From contig QEVM01000029.1 of assembly GCA_003576805.1 (NCBI GenBank), positions 1-56,953 on the forward strand: a stretch of 56,953 nt of DNA. Direction: 5' to 3'. Shown here one piece after another: positions 43,370-53,186 of the stretch. The notes below the pieces were generated by a model. It saw nothing but the letters and a program-made list of their open reading frames with translations. It was not told the origin of the DNA and ran no database searches. The translations under genes were made by a program, and so were the position numbers. How positions within the stretch are numbered: the first letter of the stretch is position 1; the number at the start of each line of letters is the position of its first letter. The stretch is from Pseudomonadota bacterium (GTDB lineage: Bacteria; Myxococcota_A; UBA9160; PR03).

Positions 43370-44961
43370 ACTCGCTGCGCTGGCGGACGATCGGCGTCGT
43401 CCTGAGCCTCCTCCTGTTCGGCTGGTACGCCGCGATGAACTTCGTGCCGGCGGCGGCGCGCAAGGCGAGCGACTGGCTGCCGGACCAGGCGCTCCGCCTC
43501 GGTCTCGACCTGCAGGGCGGCATCCACTGGGTGCTCGGCCCGAACCTCGCCGTCGCGATCGACCACGAGCTCGACGTGCTGCGCGCGTCGATCGCCGACA
43601 CGCTCGCCGAGAAGAAGATCACGCCGACGCGGATGGCGGTCGAGAGCGGGCAGCTCGTGGCGGAGATGGCGAGCGCGGACGACGCGCGCGCGCTGCGCGA
43701 GGCGGCCGCCGAGACCGAGGTGCTGCGCGTCGCGTCCGAGCAGGACGCGCGCGTGGTGTTCGCGCTCACGCCGGAGTGGGAGCAGGAGGTCCGGCGCCGC
43801 GGCATGGAGCAGATGCTCGAGGTCGTGCGGCGCCGCATCGACGATCCGATCCGCGGCATCCCCGAGTCGGTCGTGACGCGGCAGGGCGCCGACCGCGTGC
43901 TCGTGCAGATCCCGGGCGGTCAGCTCGACCGCGAGCAGGCGCGCAACCTGCTGCAGCAGACCGGCTTCCTCGAGTTCAAGCTGGTGCTCGACGAGGCGCC
44001 GACGCGCGAGCTGCTCGAGAAGAAGTACGAGGCCAAGGGCGGCCTGCCGGCCGACACGATGATCGCGGAGGAGAAGGAGAAGGGCACCGACCGGCCGACG
44101 TCGGCGTACCTGGTGCCCAAGTCGCCGAACCTGACCGGCGACTTCCTCACCGACGCCCGCTCGAGCATCGACCCGCGCTACGGCTGGATCGTCAACTTCA
44201 CCTTCAACTCCGAGGGCGCGACCCGCTTCGGCAAGCTGACGGGCGAGAACGTCGGCAAGCGGCTCGCGATCCTGCTCGACGGCGACGTCGCGAGCGCGCC
44301 GACGCTCCAGTCGCGGATCGGCGGCGGCCGCGGGATGATCCACGGCCGCTTCGACGCGCAGAGCGCGAGCGACCTCGCCGTGATCCTGCGCGCCGGCTCG
44401 CTGCCGATCCCGATGCGGATCGAGGAAGAGCGCACGATCGGTCCCGCGCTCGGCGCCGACTCCGTGCGCGGCGGCGTCTGGGCGTCACTGCTCGGCTTCG
44501 CGCTCGTCGCGGCCTTCGCGGTGTTCTATTACCGGCTCTCGGGCGTGTACGCGACGGTCGGTCTGCTCGCGAACCTGGTGTTCCTGCTCGGCGTGATGGC
44601 GATGTCGGAGGCGACGCTCACGATGCCCGGCATCGCGGGGCTGGTGCTCACCGTCGGCATGGCGATCGACGCCAACGTCATCATCTACGAGCGCATCCGC
44701 GAGGAGATCCGCGCCGGCAAGCTGCCGCGCGCCGCGATCCGGACCGGCTTCAACAAGGCGTTCTGGACCATCATGGACGCGAACATCACGACCTTGATCG
44801 TCGGCATCGTGCTCTTCCAGTATGGATCGGGCCCGATCAAGGGCTTCGCCGTCACGCTCTGCATCGGCATCGCGACCAGCGTGTTCTCGGCGCTGGTGAT
44901 CCCGCGCCTGCTCTTCGACGTGTACCCCGGCAACCGGCCCGTGCAGCGGCTGTCGATCTAG
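43366..44961 (+). CDS. secD: SecD protein-export membrane protein
   Basis: The proton-driven partner of SecYEG that helps pull preproteins across the membrane. The 531-residue protein has an N-terminal helix, the first periplasmic domain with RLGLDLQGGIHWVLG, P1 base and head (RRRIDDPIRGIPESVVTRQG, LVQIPGG), and a five-helix C-terminal part with TIGPALGADSVRGG, GMAIDANVIIYERIREE and FGVTL-like GFAVTLCIGIATSVFSAL. GTG start overlaps yajC, preceded by GGGAGGAGAGG. Confidence 0.97.
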   Translation: MNSLRWRTIGVVLSLLLFGWYAAMNFVPAAARKASDWLPDQALRLGLDLQGGIHWVLGPNLAVAIDHELDVLRASIADTLAEKKITPTRMAVESGQLVAEMASADDARALREAAAETEVLRVASEQDARVVFALTPEWEQEVRRRGMEQMLEVVRRRIDDPIRGIPESVVTRQGADRVLVQIPGGQLDREQARNLLQQTGFLEFKLVLDEAPTRELLEKKYEAKGGLPADTMIAEEKEKGTDRPTSAYLVPKSPNLTGDFLTDARSSIDPRYGWIVNFTFNSEGATRFGKLTGENVGKRLAILLDGDVASAPTLQSRIGGGRGMIHGRFDAQSASDLAVILRAGSLPIPMRIEEERTIGPALGADSVRGGVWASLLGFALVAAFAVFYYRLSGVYATVGLLANLVFLLGVMAMSEATLTMPGIAGLVLTVGMAIDANVIIYERIREEIRAGKLPRAAIRTGFNKAFWTIMDANITTLIVGIVLFQYGSGPIKGFAVTLCIGIATSVFSALVIPRLLFDVYPGNRPVQRLSI

Positions 44962-44970
44962 GAGCATCCC

Positions 44971-45945
44971 GTGTTCGAACTGATCCGACCGGGAACGAAC
45001 TACGACTTCATCGGCAAGTGGAAGGCCTGCGTCATCGGCTCGCTCGTCGTGATCCTGCTCGGCGTGCTGGCGATCCCGGTGCGCGGCCTGCGCTGGGGCA
45101 TCGACTTCGCGGGCGGCACCGAGGTGCAGGTGCACTTCGCCGAGGGCGTCACGGTCGACGAGGGCAAGATCCGCGACGCGGTGCAGAGCGTGGGCGTCGG
45201 CGAGCCCAGCGTCGTGCGCTACGGCGAGGCCGACGCCTCGCCGGAGTTCTTGATCCGCTTCCAGGGCGCGGAGGAGCAAGGCGACGAGCAGAACCAGGTC
45301 GTCGACCGGATCCGCACGGCGCTCACCGAGCGGGTGGGGAACCTCACCGTCGACCGCGTCGAGTTCGTCGGCCCCAAGGTGGGCGCCGAGCTGCGCCGCG
45401 ACGGCATCAAGGCGATGGTCATCTCGTTCGCGCTGATCCTGCTCTACATCGCGTTCCGCTTCACGCCGCAGTTCGCGCCGGGCGGCGTCATCGCGCTGAT
45501 CCACGACGTCCTGATCACCTGCTCGATCTGGGTGATGCTGGGCCAGCAGTTCGACCTGCAGGTGCTGGCCGCGCTGCTCGCGATCATCGGCTACAGCATC
45601 AACGACACGATCGTGATCTTCGACCGCATCCGCGAGGTGATGGGCTTGCACACGTCGCAAGACCTGCCGGCCGTCATCAACCAGGCCGTCAACGAGACGC
45701 TCTCGCGCACGATCCTCACCTCGGGCGCGACGATGCTCGCCATCGTCGCGCTGCTGCTGCTGGGCGGCGAGGTGATCTTCCCGTTCGCCGCGACGATGGC
45801 GATCGGCATCATCGCCGGCAGCTACTCGACCATCTACATCGCGTCGCCGATCATGCTGCTGCTGAGCAACCGTCGCGCCGTGCTCGAGAAGGCGAGGAAG
45901 CCGGGCGCGCCGCCCGCCAAGGGCAAGGCGAAGGCGCGCGCCTAG
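44971..45945 (+). CDS. secF: SecF protein-export membrane protein
   Basis: The SecD partner. The 324-residue protein has an N-terminal helix, GIDFAGGTEVQV, the periplasmic domain with VEFVGPKVGAELRRDG, and five helices with the conserved SINDTIVIFDRIREV and NETLSRTILTSGAT. The C-terminus is a Lys/Ala-rich tail. GTG start with AGGAG 7 nt upstream. Followed by a strong hairpin terminator. Confidence 0.97.
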   Translation: MFELIRPGTNYDFIGKWKACVIGSLVVILLGVLAIPVRGLRWGIDFAGGTEVQVHFAEGVTVDEGKIRDAVQSVGVGEPSVVRYGEADASPEFLIRFQGAEEQGDEQNQVVDRIRTALTERVGNLTVDRVEFVGPKVGAELRRDGIKAMVISFALILLYIAFRFTPQFAPGGVIALIHDVLITCSIWVMLGQQFDLQVLAALLAIIGYSINDTIVIFDRIREVMGLHTSQDLPAVINQAVNETLSRTILTSGATMLAIVALLLLGGEVIFPFAATMAIGIIAGSYSTIYIASPIMLLLSNRRAVLEKARKPGAPPAKGKAKARA

Positions 45946-45983
45946 CGGCGCGCGCCTCGGCGCAGCGCGGAGCGGAAACGAGA

Positions 45984-46016
45984 AAGGGCGGCGAGGCCCT
46001 CGCCCTCGCCGCCCTT
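45984..46016. terminator. Bidirectional hairpin between secF and the bactofilin gene
   Basis: A perfect 13-bp inverted repeat (AAGGGCGGCGAGG and its complement CCTCGCCGCCCTT) with a 7-nt loop lies between the convergent secF and bactofilin genes. The stem ends in AA/TT but has no long U-tract. Confidence 0.7.
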
Positions 46017-46050
46017 GCGTTCGCTGCGCCGTCGCGCGCCGAACCGCGCG

Positions 46051-46659
46051 CTAGGCGAGCGCCTTCTTCTCGCCGATCGGCACCGGGCCCGAGGACGCGC
46101 CCGCCGCGGCCGCCTGCGAGGCCTTGGCCTTCGCGCCCATCTCGATCGAGCCGTTCACGACGGCGCCTTCCTGCACGATCAGGCGCGGCGCCGACACGTC
46201 GCCGTTGACGAGGCCCGTCGCCTGGATCTCGATCCGCTCGCTCGCGGTCACGTTGCCCGTGACCTTGCCCACGACGACGACCGTCTTGGCGTGCACTTCC
46301 GCCGCGCACGAGCCGTTGGCGCCGATGGTGAGCTGATTGTTCGGGAGATCGACGCGGCCTTCGATGTGGCCTTCGATGACGAGGTCCTCGTTGCCGGACA
46401 GATCTCCCTTGAGCGTGATCGACTTGCCGATGTTCGCCATGTTCCCCCCCGCGACTGCGGTCGATTGAACGGTCTTCGGTTGCGCCGGCGCCGGCGGAGG
46501 GGACGTCGGCCCGCTCCGTTCGGTGGAGCCCGTCGAGCCCGGGTTCGAGACCGCCTCGCGTGCGACGGCCGGAGCCGGCGTACTGGGCGCCGCCTGGGAT
46601 CCAGCGGGAACGTCGCCCGGCTCGGATTTGTCCCCGCGAATGCGATCGAAAAGACTCAC
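46051..46659 (-). CDS. Bactofilin
   Basis: A polymerising cytoskeletal protein that shapes the cell or positions envelope machinery. The 202-residue protein has a Pro/Ser/Ala-rich disordered N-terminus (1-75), then the bactofilin beta-helix (about 78-180): IGKSITLKGDLSGNEDLVIE, GHIEGRVDLPNNQLTIG, VVVVGKVTGNVTASERIEI and GDVSAPRLIVQEGAVVNGSI. GTG start. Lies 33 nt after the TolC-type gene on the same strand, so they may share a transcript. The SpoIID-like protein upstream is another wall-related function. Confidence 0.94.
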   Translation of the reverse strand: MSLFDRIRGDKSEPGDVPAGSQAAPSTPAPAVAREAVSNPGSTGSTERSGPTSPPPAPAQPKTVQSTAVAGGNMANIGKSITLKGDLSGNEDLVIEGHIEGRVDLPNNQLTIGANGSCAAEVHAKTVVVVGKVTGNVTASERIEIQATGLVNGDVSAPRLIVQEGAVVNGSIEMGAKAKASQAAAAGASSGPVPIGEKKALA

Positions 46660-46692
46660 GTTCGAACTCTGCCTCCCACGAGCGGGCGCATT

Positions 46693-48414
46693 CTACCGCA
46701 GCGCCGCGGCTTGTTCGACGACGATCTGGTGCCGCTCGAGGATGGTTCCCTGCGATCGATCGAGCTGGCTGATCGAGTTGTGATACGCCTGCTCGGCGAG
46801 GATCTTCTGGCCCTGCGCGCGGCGCAGATCCTCTTCGCGTTGCAGCACGTCGAACGGCGTGGACTCGCCGTGCTCGAGCCGCACGCGCTCCGCGCGCAGC
46901 TGCTCCTCGGCCGCCGCTTCCGCGCGCTCCGCCGCTTCGATGCCCTGCACCGCGGACGCGAGATTGCGCGCCGCGCGCCGGATGTCGCTCACGATCGACT
47001 GCTCGAGGCGGCGCAGCGACGTCTCCGCGCGCCGCAGCTCGAGCTTCGCGCGGTCGTGCTCGTTGCGCGCGGTGTTGTTGCCGAGCGGAATCGAGAGCAC
47101 GCCGCCGATCGTGTAGGACTCGGCGCCGCGGCCGTTGAAGAGATCGCGGTCGGCCGCGCCGAAGCGCGGCGGGATGCCGGGCGGCTCGCTGCACGCGCCG
47201 CCGGTGGTGAAGCTGACGCAGTCGGGGTTCACGCGGCCCGAGAGGCCCGACTTCCCGTAGCTCCCGATCACGTCGAGCTGCGGCAGGCGGTCGTTGCTCG
47301 CCGACGCCACCTCGACCTTGCGCCGCTCGATGTTCTTGCGCGCGAGCTGGAGCTCGGGCCGGCGCGCCATCGCGTGCTCGGTCGCCGCCGCCGCGCTCGC
47401 CTCGCGCACCGTGATCTCCTCGGGGCGATCGGTGGCGGACACCTGGATCTCGGTCTCGGGCTCGAGGTACGGACCGAGCACGACGTCGATCAGCGCGTCC
47501 TGCGTGTTGCGCTCGATCGCCTGCGCGCGGATCAGGCTGAACTCGCGATCCGCGACGCCGGCCTCCGCCTGCACGACTTCGACCCGCGACACGACGCCCA
47601 CCTCGAACTGCGCCTGCGTCTGCTCGAGCAGCGCGCGTGCGGTCTCGAGGCTCTTCTCCGCGACCGCGCGCTCGTCCTGCGCCGCGATCAGCGACCAGTA
47701 GACGTCCTCGGTGCGCTGCACCACGTCCATCAAGTCGGCGGTGAACTGGTAGCGCGACGCGTCCGTGCCGATGCGCGCGAGCCGCACGAGCGTCCACGGC
47801 TCGCTCCAGAACAGTCCGCGCAGCAGCGGGAGCTGCACGGTCGCGAGATAGCCCGCGCGGAACTCCGGCGAGAGCGCCGAGATGCGCGAGTTCGTGACGA
47901 TCTCGGAGCCCTGGTAGCCGACCTTGTACGAGCCGCCGAGCCAGGGGATCAGGCCCTGCAGGCCGGCGTCGCCCGACCACTCCTCCTGGGTCAGCAGCAC
48001 GTTGCCGAGGATCTGCGAAGCGGTCGGCGTCTCGATGTTCTGGTACCCGCCCTCGCCGTAGATCCGGGGATCGAAGGCGCCCCACGCGGCGCCGTAGTTC
48101 TTGTCGGAGATCAGCGGGTCGTAGCGCAGCAGCTCGACGTCGAGGCTCCGCTCGATCGCGAGCCGTACGGCCTCCGCGAGCGAGAGCTCGAGCGTGCCGT
48201 CGCGGATCGGCAGGATGCTGCTCGACGTGGCGGCGCCCGATGCGGTCGGCTCGGACTGCGCGTGCGCGGGAGCTGCGCCGAGGGCGGCGAGCGCGAGCGC
48301 CAGCGCGCCGCACGCGGCCGCGGCGGCGCCGCGTCGGATTCGCCGAGCGACCCGGGCGCGGGCGAGCCCCCGCGCGAGCTTTCGACGCATCCGTCGGCGC
48401 ATCCGTCGACGCAT
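46693..48414 (-). CDS. TolC-family outer-membrane efflux protein
   Basis: An outer-membrane channel of type I secretion or tripartite efflux systems. The 573-residue protein has an Arg-rich n-region and a signal peptide (AAAACGALALALAALGAAPA). Two OEP repeats follow, with long coiled-coil helices (LSLAEAVRLAIERSLDVELL, DVYWSLIAAQDERAVAEKSL, FEVGVVSRVEVVQAEAGVAD and YTIGGVLSIPLGNNTARNEH). It has three in-frame ATGs from a 12-bp tandem repeat; the first has GGGAGGGGG upstream. TAACGT at 48458-48453 may be its -10 box. No RND or membrane-fusion partner is adjacent. Confidence 0.93.
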   Translation of the reverse strand: MRRRMRRRMRRKLARGLARARVARRIRRGAAAAACGALALALAALGAAPAHAQSEPTASGAATSSSILPIRDGTLELSLAEAVRLAIERSLDVELLRYDPLISDKNYGAAWGAFDPRIYGEGGYQNIETPTASQILGNVLLTQEEWSGDAGLQGLIPWLGGSYKVGYQGSEIVTNSRISALSPEFRAGYLATVQLPLLRGLFWSEPWTLVRLARIGTDASRYQFTADLMDVVQRTEDVYWSLIAAQDERAVAEKSLETARALLEQTQAQFEVGVVSRVEVVQAEAGVADREFSLIRAQAIERNTQDALIDVVLGPYLEPETEIQVSATDRPEEITVREASAAAATEHAMARRPELQLARKNIERRKVEVASASNDRLPQLDVIGSYGKSGLSGRVNPDCVSFTTGGACSEPPGIPPRFGAADRDLFNGRGAESYTIGGVLSIPLGNNTARNEHDRAKLELRRAETSLRRLEQSIVSDIRRAARNLASAVQGIEAAERAEAAAEEQLRAERVRLEHGESTPFDVLQREEDLRRAQGQKILAEQAYHNSISQLDRSQGTILERHQIVVEQAAALR

Positions 48415-48418
48415 CCGA
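48383..48418 (-). repeat. 12-bp tandem repeat at the TolC start
   Basis: Three near-perfect 12-bp units, each supplying an ATG in frame, giving the N-terminus MRRRMRRRMRRK. Copy-number change would alter the signal peptide n-region by four residues per unit. Confidence 0.75.
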
Positions 48419-48493
48419 TCCCCCTCCCTCGTCGGCTGCGGGCGTGGGCCGCACGTTAGCCCGCAAGCTGCCGCGGCCCAAGATGGGAACGGC

Positions 48494-48499
48494 TATGGT
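48494..48499 (+). promoter_or_regulatory. -10 box abutting ispD (leaderless candidate)
   Basis: TATGGT ends 6 nt before the ispD ATG. No ribosome site; the -35 region is weak. Confidence 0.45.
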
Positions 48500-48505
48500 C
48501 CGCGC

Positions 48506-49201
48506 ATGCGCGTCGCCGCCCTCGTGCTCGCGGCCGGCCGCGGCGAGCGGATCGGCGCGGCGCAGCCGAAAGCCTTCCTGTCGATCGCCGGCCGACCGAT
48601 CGTGCTGCACGCGATCGAGGCGCTCGCCGCGTGCGACGCGGTCGACGCGATCGTGCCGGTGTTGCCCGCGCCGCTGCTCGAGCGCGCCCGCGACTGGAAC
48701 GCGAGCGCGCGCGCGCGCCGCAAGCTCGCGCCCGCGGTCGCGGGCGGCGCGGAGCGCCAGGACTCGATGCGCGCTGGACTCGCCGCGCTGCCCGCGTCCG
48801 TCGAGCTCGTGGCGGTGCACGACGCCGCGCGCGCGCTGGTGCGCGCGGCCGACGTCGCGCGCGTCGTCGAAGCGGCGCGGCGCACGGGAGCGGCGCTGCT
48901 CGCGGTGCCGGTGCGCGACACGCTCAAGCGCGTGCGCGACGCACGCGTCGTCGCGACCGAGCCGCGCGAGTCGCTGTGGGCCGCGCAGACGCCGCAGGTG
49001 TTTCGCGCCGCGCTCCTGCGCGAGGCGCTCGCGAAGGCGGAGGCCGAGGGCTTTCGCGGCACCGACGACGCGCAGCTCGTCGAGCGCCTCGGCGCGCCGA
49101 TCGAGATCGTCGAGGGCGATCCCGGCAACGTGAAGATCACGTGGGCGGCCGACCTGGCCTGGGCGGAGTCGGCGCTCGCGGCGCGGGAGGGCGACGCGTG
49201 A
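48506..49201 (+). CDS. ispD: 2-C-methylerythritol 4-phosphate cytidylyltransferase IspD
   Basis: Third step of the MEP isoprenoid pathway: MEP plus CTP to CDP-ME. The 231-residue protein has the CTP-binding LVLAAGRGERIGAAQPKAFL, GGAERQDSMRAGL, VAVHDAARALV and LWAAQTPQVF, and a C-terminal PGNVKITWAADLAWAE. Its stop overlaps the ispF start. First gene of ispD-ispF-cysS-uvrB, a common order. Confidence 0.95.
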   Translation: MRVAALVLAAGRGERIGAAQPKAFLSIAGRPIVLHAIEALAACDAVDAIVPVLPAPLLERARDWNASARARRKLAPAVAGGAERQDSMRAGLAALPASVELVAVHDAARALVRAADVARVVEAARRTGAALLAVPVRDTLKRVRDARVVATEPRESLWAAQTPQVFRAALLREALAKAEAEGFRGTDDAQLVERLGAPIEIVEGDPGNVKITWAADLAWAESALAAREGDA

Positions 49202-49689
49202 GCCGCGTGCGCGTGGGACAGGGCGTCGATGCGCACCGGCTGGTGGCGGGCCGGCCGCTGCGGCTCGGCGGCGTCGAGATCCCGCACGAGCGCGGCCTCG
49301 AAGGCCACTCCGACGGCGACGTGCTGCTGCACGCCGTCGCGAGCGCGCTGCTCGGCGCGATCGGCGCCGGCGACCTCGGCACGCACTTCCCGTCGTCCGA
49401 CGCGCGCTGGCGGGGCGCCGACAGCGGCGTCTTGCTCGAAGCGGTCGTCGCGCTGCTGCGCGAGCGCGGCTTCGCGATCGGCAACCTCGACGCCACCGTG
49501 ATCGCGCAGGCGCCGCGCCTCGCGCCGTTCCGCGAGGCGATGCGGGACGCGCTCGCGAAGCGGCTCGGCGTCGAGCCCGGCCGCGTGAACGTGAAGATCA
49601 CCAGCACCGACGCGCTCGGCGCGATCGGGCGCGGCGAGGGCATCGCCGCGCAGGCGGTCGCGCTGGTCGAAGAGCGGGCCGGCGCATGA
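49198..49689 (+). CDS. ispF: 2-C-methylerythritol 2,4-cyclodiphosphate synthase IspF
   Basis: The MEP-pathway cyclase. The 163-residue protein has the metal ligands D11 and H13 in GVDAHRL and H45 in GDVLLHAV, the HSDGD loop (37-41), [11 protein letters not shown] and the C-terminal [23 protein letters not shown] start overlapping ispD; its stop overlaps cysS (ATGA). Confidence 0.97.
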   Translation: MSRVRVGQGVDAHRLVAGRPLRLGGVEIPHERGLEGHSDGDVLLHAVASALLGAIGAGDLGTHFPSSDARWRGADSGVLLEAVVALLRERGFAIGNLDATVIAQAPRLAPFREAMRDALAKRLGVEPGRVNVKITSTDALGAIGRGEGIAAQAVALVEERAGA

Positions 49690-51097
49690 GCGCGCTCGTG
49701 CTGTTCGACACGCGCACGCGCCGCAAGCAGCGATTCGAGCCGATCGAGCCCGGCCATGCGCGGGTGTACAGCTGCGGGCCGACCGTCTACGCGCCGCAGC
49801 ACATCGGGAACCTGCGGCCGTACCTGTTCGCCGACCTGCTCAAGCGCGCGCTGCTCGCCGAGGGGCTGCGCGTCACGCACGTCATCAACATCACCGACGT
49901 CGGGCACCTGACCTCGGACGCGGACGCGGGCGAGGACAAGATGGAGCGCGCCGCCGCCCAGGCGGGCAAGACGGCGGCGGAGATCGCGGCGTTCTACACC
50001 GAGCAGTGGCTGCGCGATCGGCGCCGGCTCGGCTGCCTCGAGGCGGAGGTCTACTGCAAGGCGACCGACCACATCGCCGAGCAGATCGAGATGGCGCAGC
50101 GCCTCGAGGAGCGCGGCTACACCTACCGGATCGAGGACGGCCTCTACTTCGACACCTCGAAGTTCCCCCGCTACGCGGAGTTCGCACGGCTCGATCTCGC
50201 CGGGCAGGAGGCGGGCGCGCGCATCGGCGACGTCGCGGGCAAGCGCCACCCGCAGGACTTCGCGCTCTGGAAGTTCGCGCCGCCGGGCGTCGAGCGGCAG
50301 CAGGAGTGGGACTCGCCGTGGGGCCGCGGCTTTCCGGGCTGGCACCTCGAGTGCTCGGCGATGAGCGTCAAGTACCTCGGCGCGCACTTCGACATCCACA
50401 CCGGCGGCGTCGACCACATCGCGGTGCACCACACCAACGAAATCGCGCAGAGCGAGTGCGCGCTCGGCGTCCATCCCTGGGTCGAGGTGTGGATGCACAA
50501 CGAGTTCCTCGACCTCGGCGGCGAGAAGCTCTCGAAGTCGAAGGGCCACACGCTCGTGCTCGACGACCTCGTCGCGCGCGGCTTCGAGCCGCTCGTCTAC
50601 CGCTACTTCTTCCTGCAGGCGCACTACCGCCAGCAGCAGGCGTTCTCCTTCGACGAGATGGCGTCGGCGGCGAAGGGCTACCGCCGCCTGCTCGGCGTCG
50701 CGGTCGCGGCGCGCGGCGTGGGCGGAGAGCCGGACGCCGGCGAGCGCGACGCCATCGAGAAGGTCCGCGGCGAGTTCTGGGACGCCGTGCGCGACGACCT
50801 CAACGCGCCGCGCGCGATGGAGGCGCTCTGGCGGGTCGCGCGCGGAGACTTCAGCGACGCGGCGAAGCGCGAGCTGCTGCTCGACTTCGAGCGCTGGCTC
50901 GGACTCGGGCTCGCGACCGAGACGCCGCCCGGCGACGCGCAGGAGAGCGACCCGCGCATCGACGCCCTGGTCGCGGAGCGCCGGGCCGCGCGCGCCGCGC
51001 GCGACTTCGCGCGCGCCGACGCGATCCGCGACGCGCTGAAGGCCGAGGGCATCGAGATCGAGGACACCAAGGAAGGCACCAAGTGGCGCCGCGCGCG

Positions 51098-51101
<4 letters not shown>
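49686..51101 (+). CDS. cysS: Cysteinyl-tRNA synthetase
   Basis: Charges tRNA-Cys. The 471-residue class I synthetase has [15 protein letters not shown] (zinc Cys plus the HIGH-type motif), [30 protein letters not shown], and the KMSKS loop as [11 protein letters not shown]. The C-terminal helical domain ends with [19 protein letters not shown]. Full length. ATGA overlap with ispF and GTGA overlap with uvrB. Confidence 0.97.
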
Positions 51102-53161
<2,060 letters not shown>

Positions 53162-53173
53162 GCGCCGCGCGGC

Positions 53174-53179
53174 TATCCT
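53174..53179 (+). promoter_or_regulatory. -10 box abutting uvrC (leaderless candidate)
   Basis: TATCCT ends 7 nt before the uvrC ATG; no ribosome site in the 25-nt gap. Confidence 0.4.
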
Positions 53180-53186
53180 GCGCGCG

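Noticed and set aside
48219..48245. SEPTASGA peptide in the TolC-type protein, resembling the repeat-encoded RSEPTASG of the SpoIID gene
   Set aside because: The codons differ at most positions and there is no GTAG or GCGAGCC...GGCGAGC hairpin, so the match is at peptide level only and probably chance.
49791..49810. CysS HIGH motif reads HIGN
   Set aside because: HIGN is a frequent natural variant in cysteinyl-tRNA synthetases, and the KMSKS loop and zinc ligands are intact.
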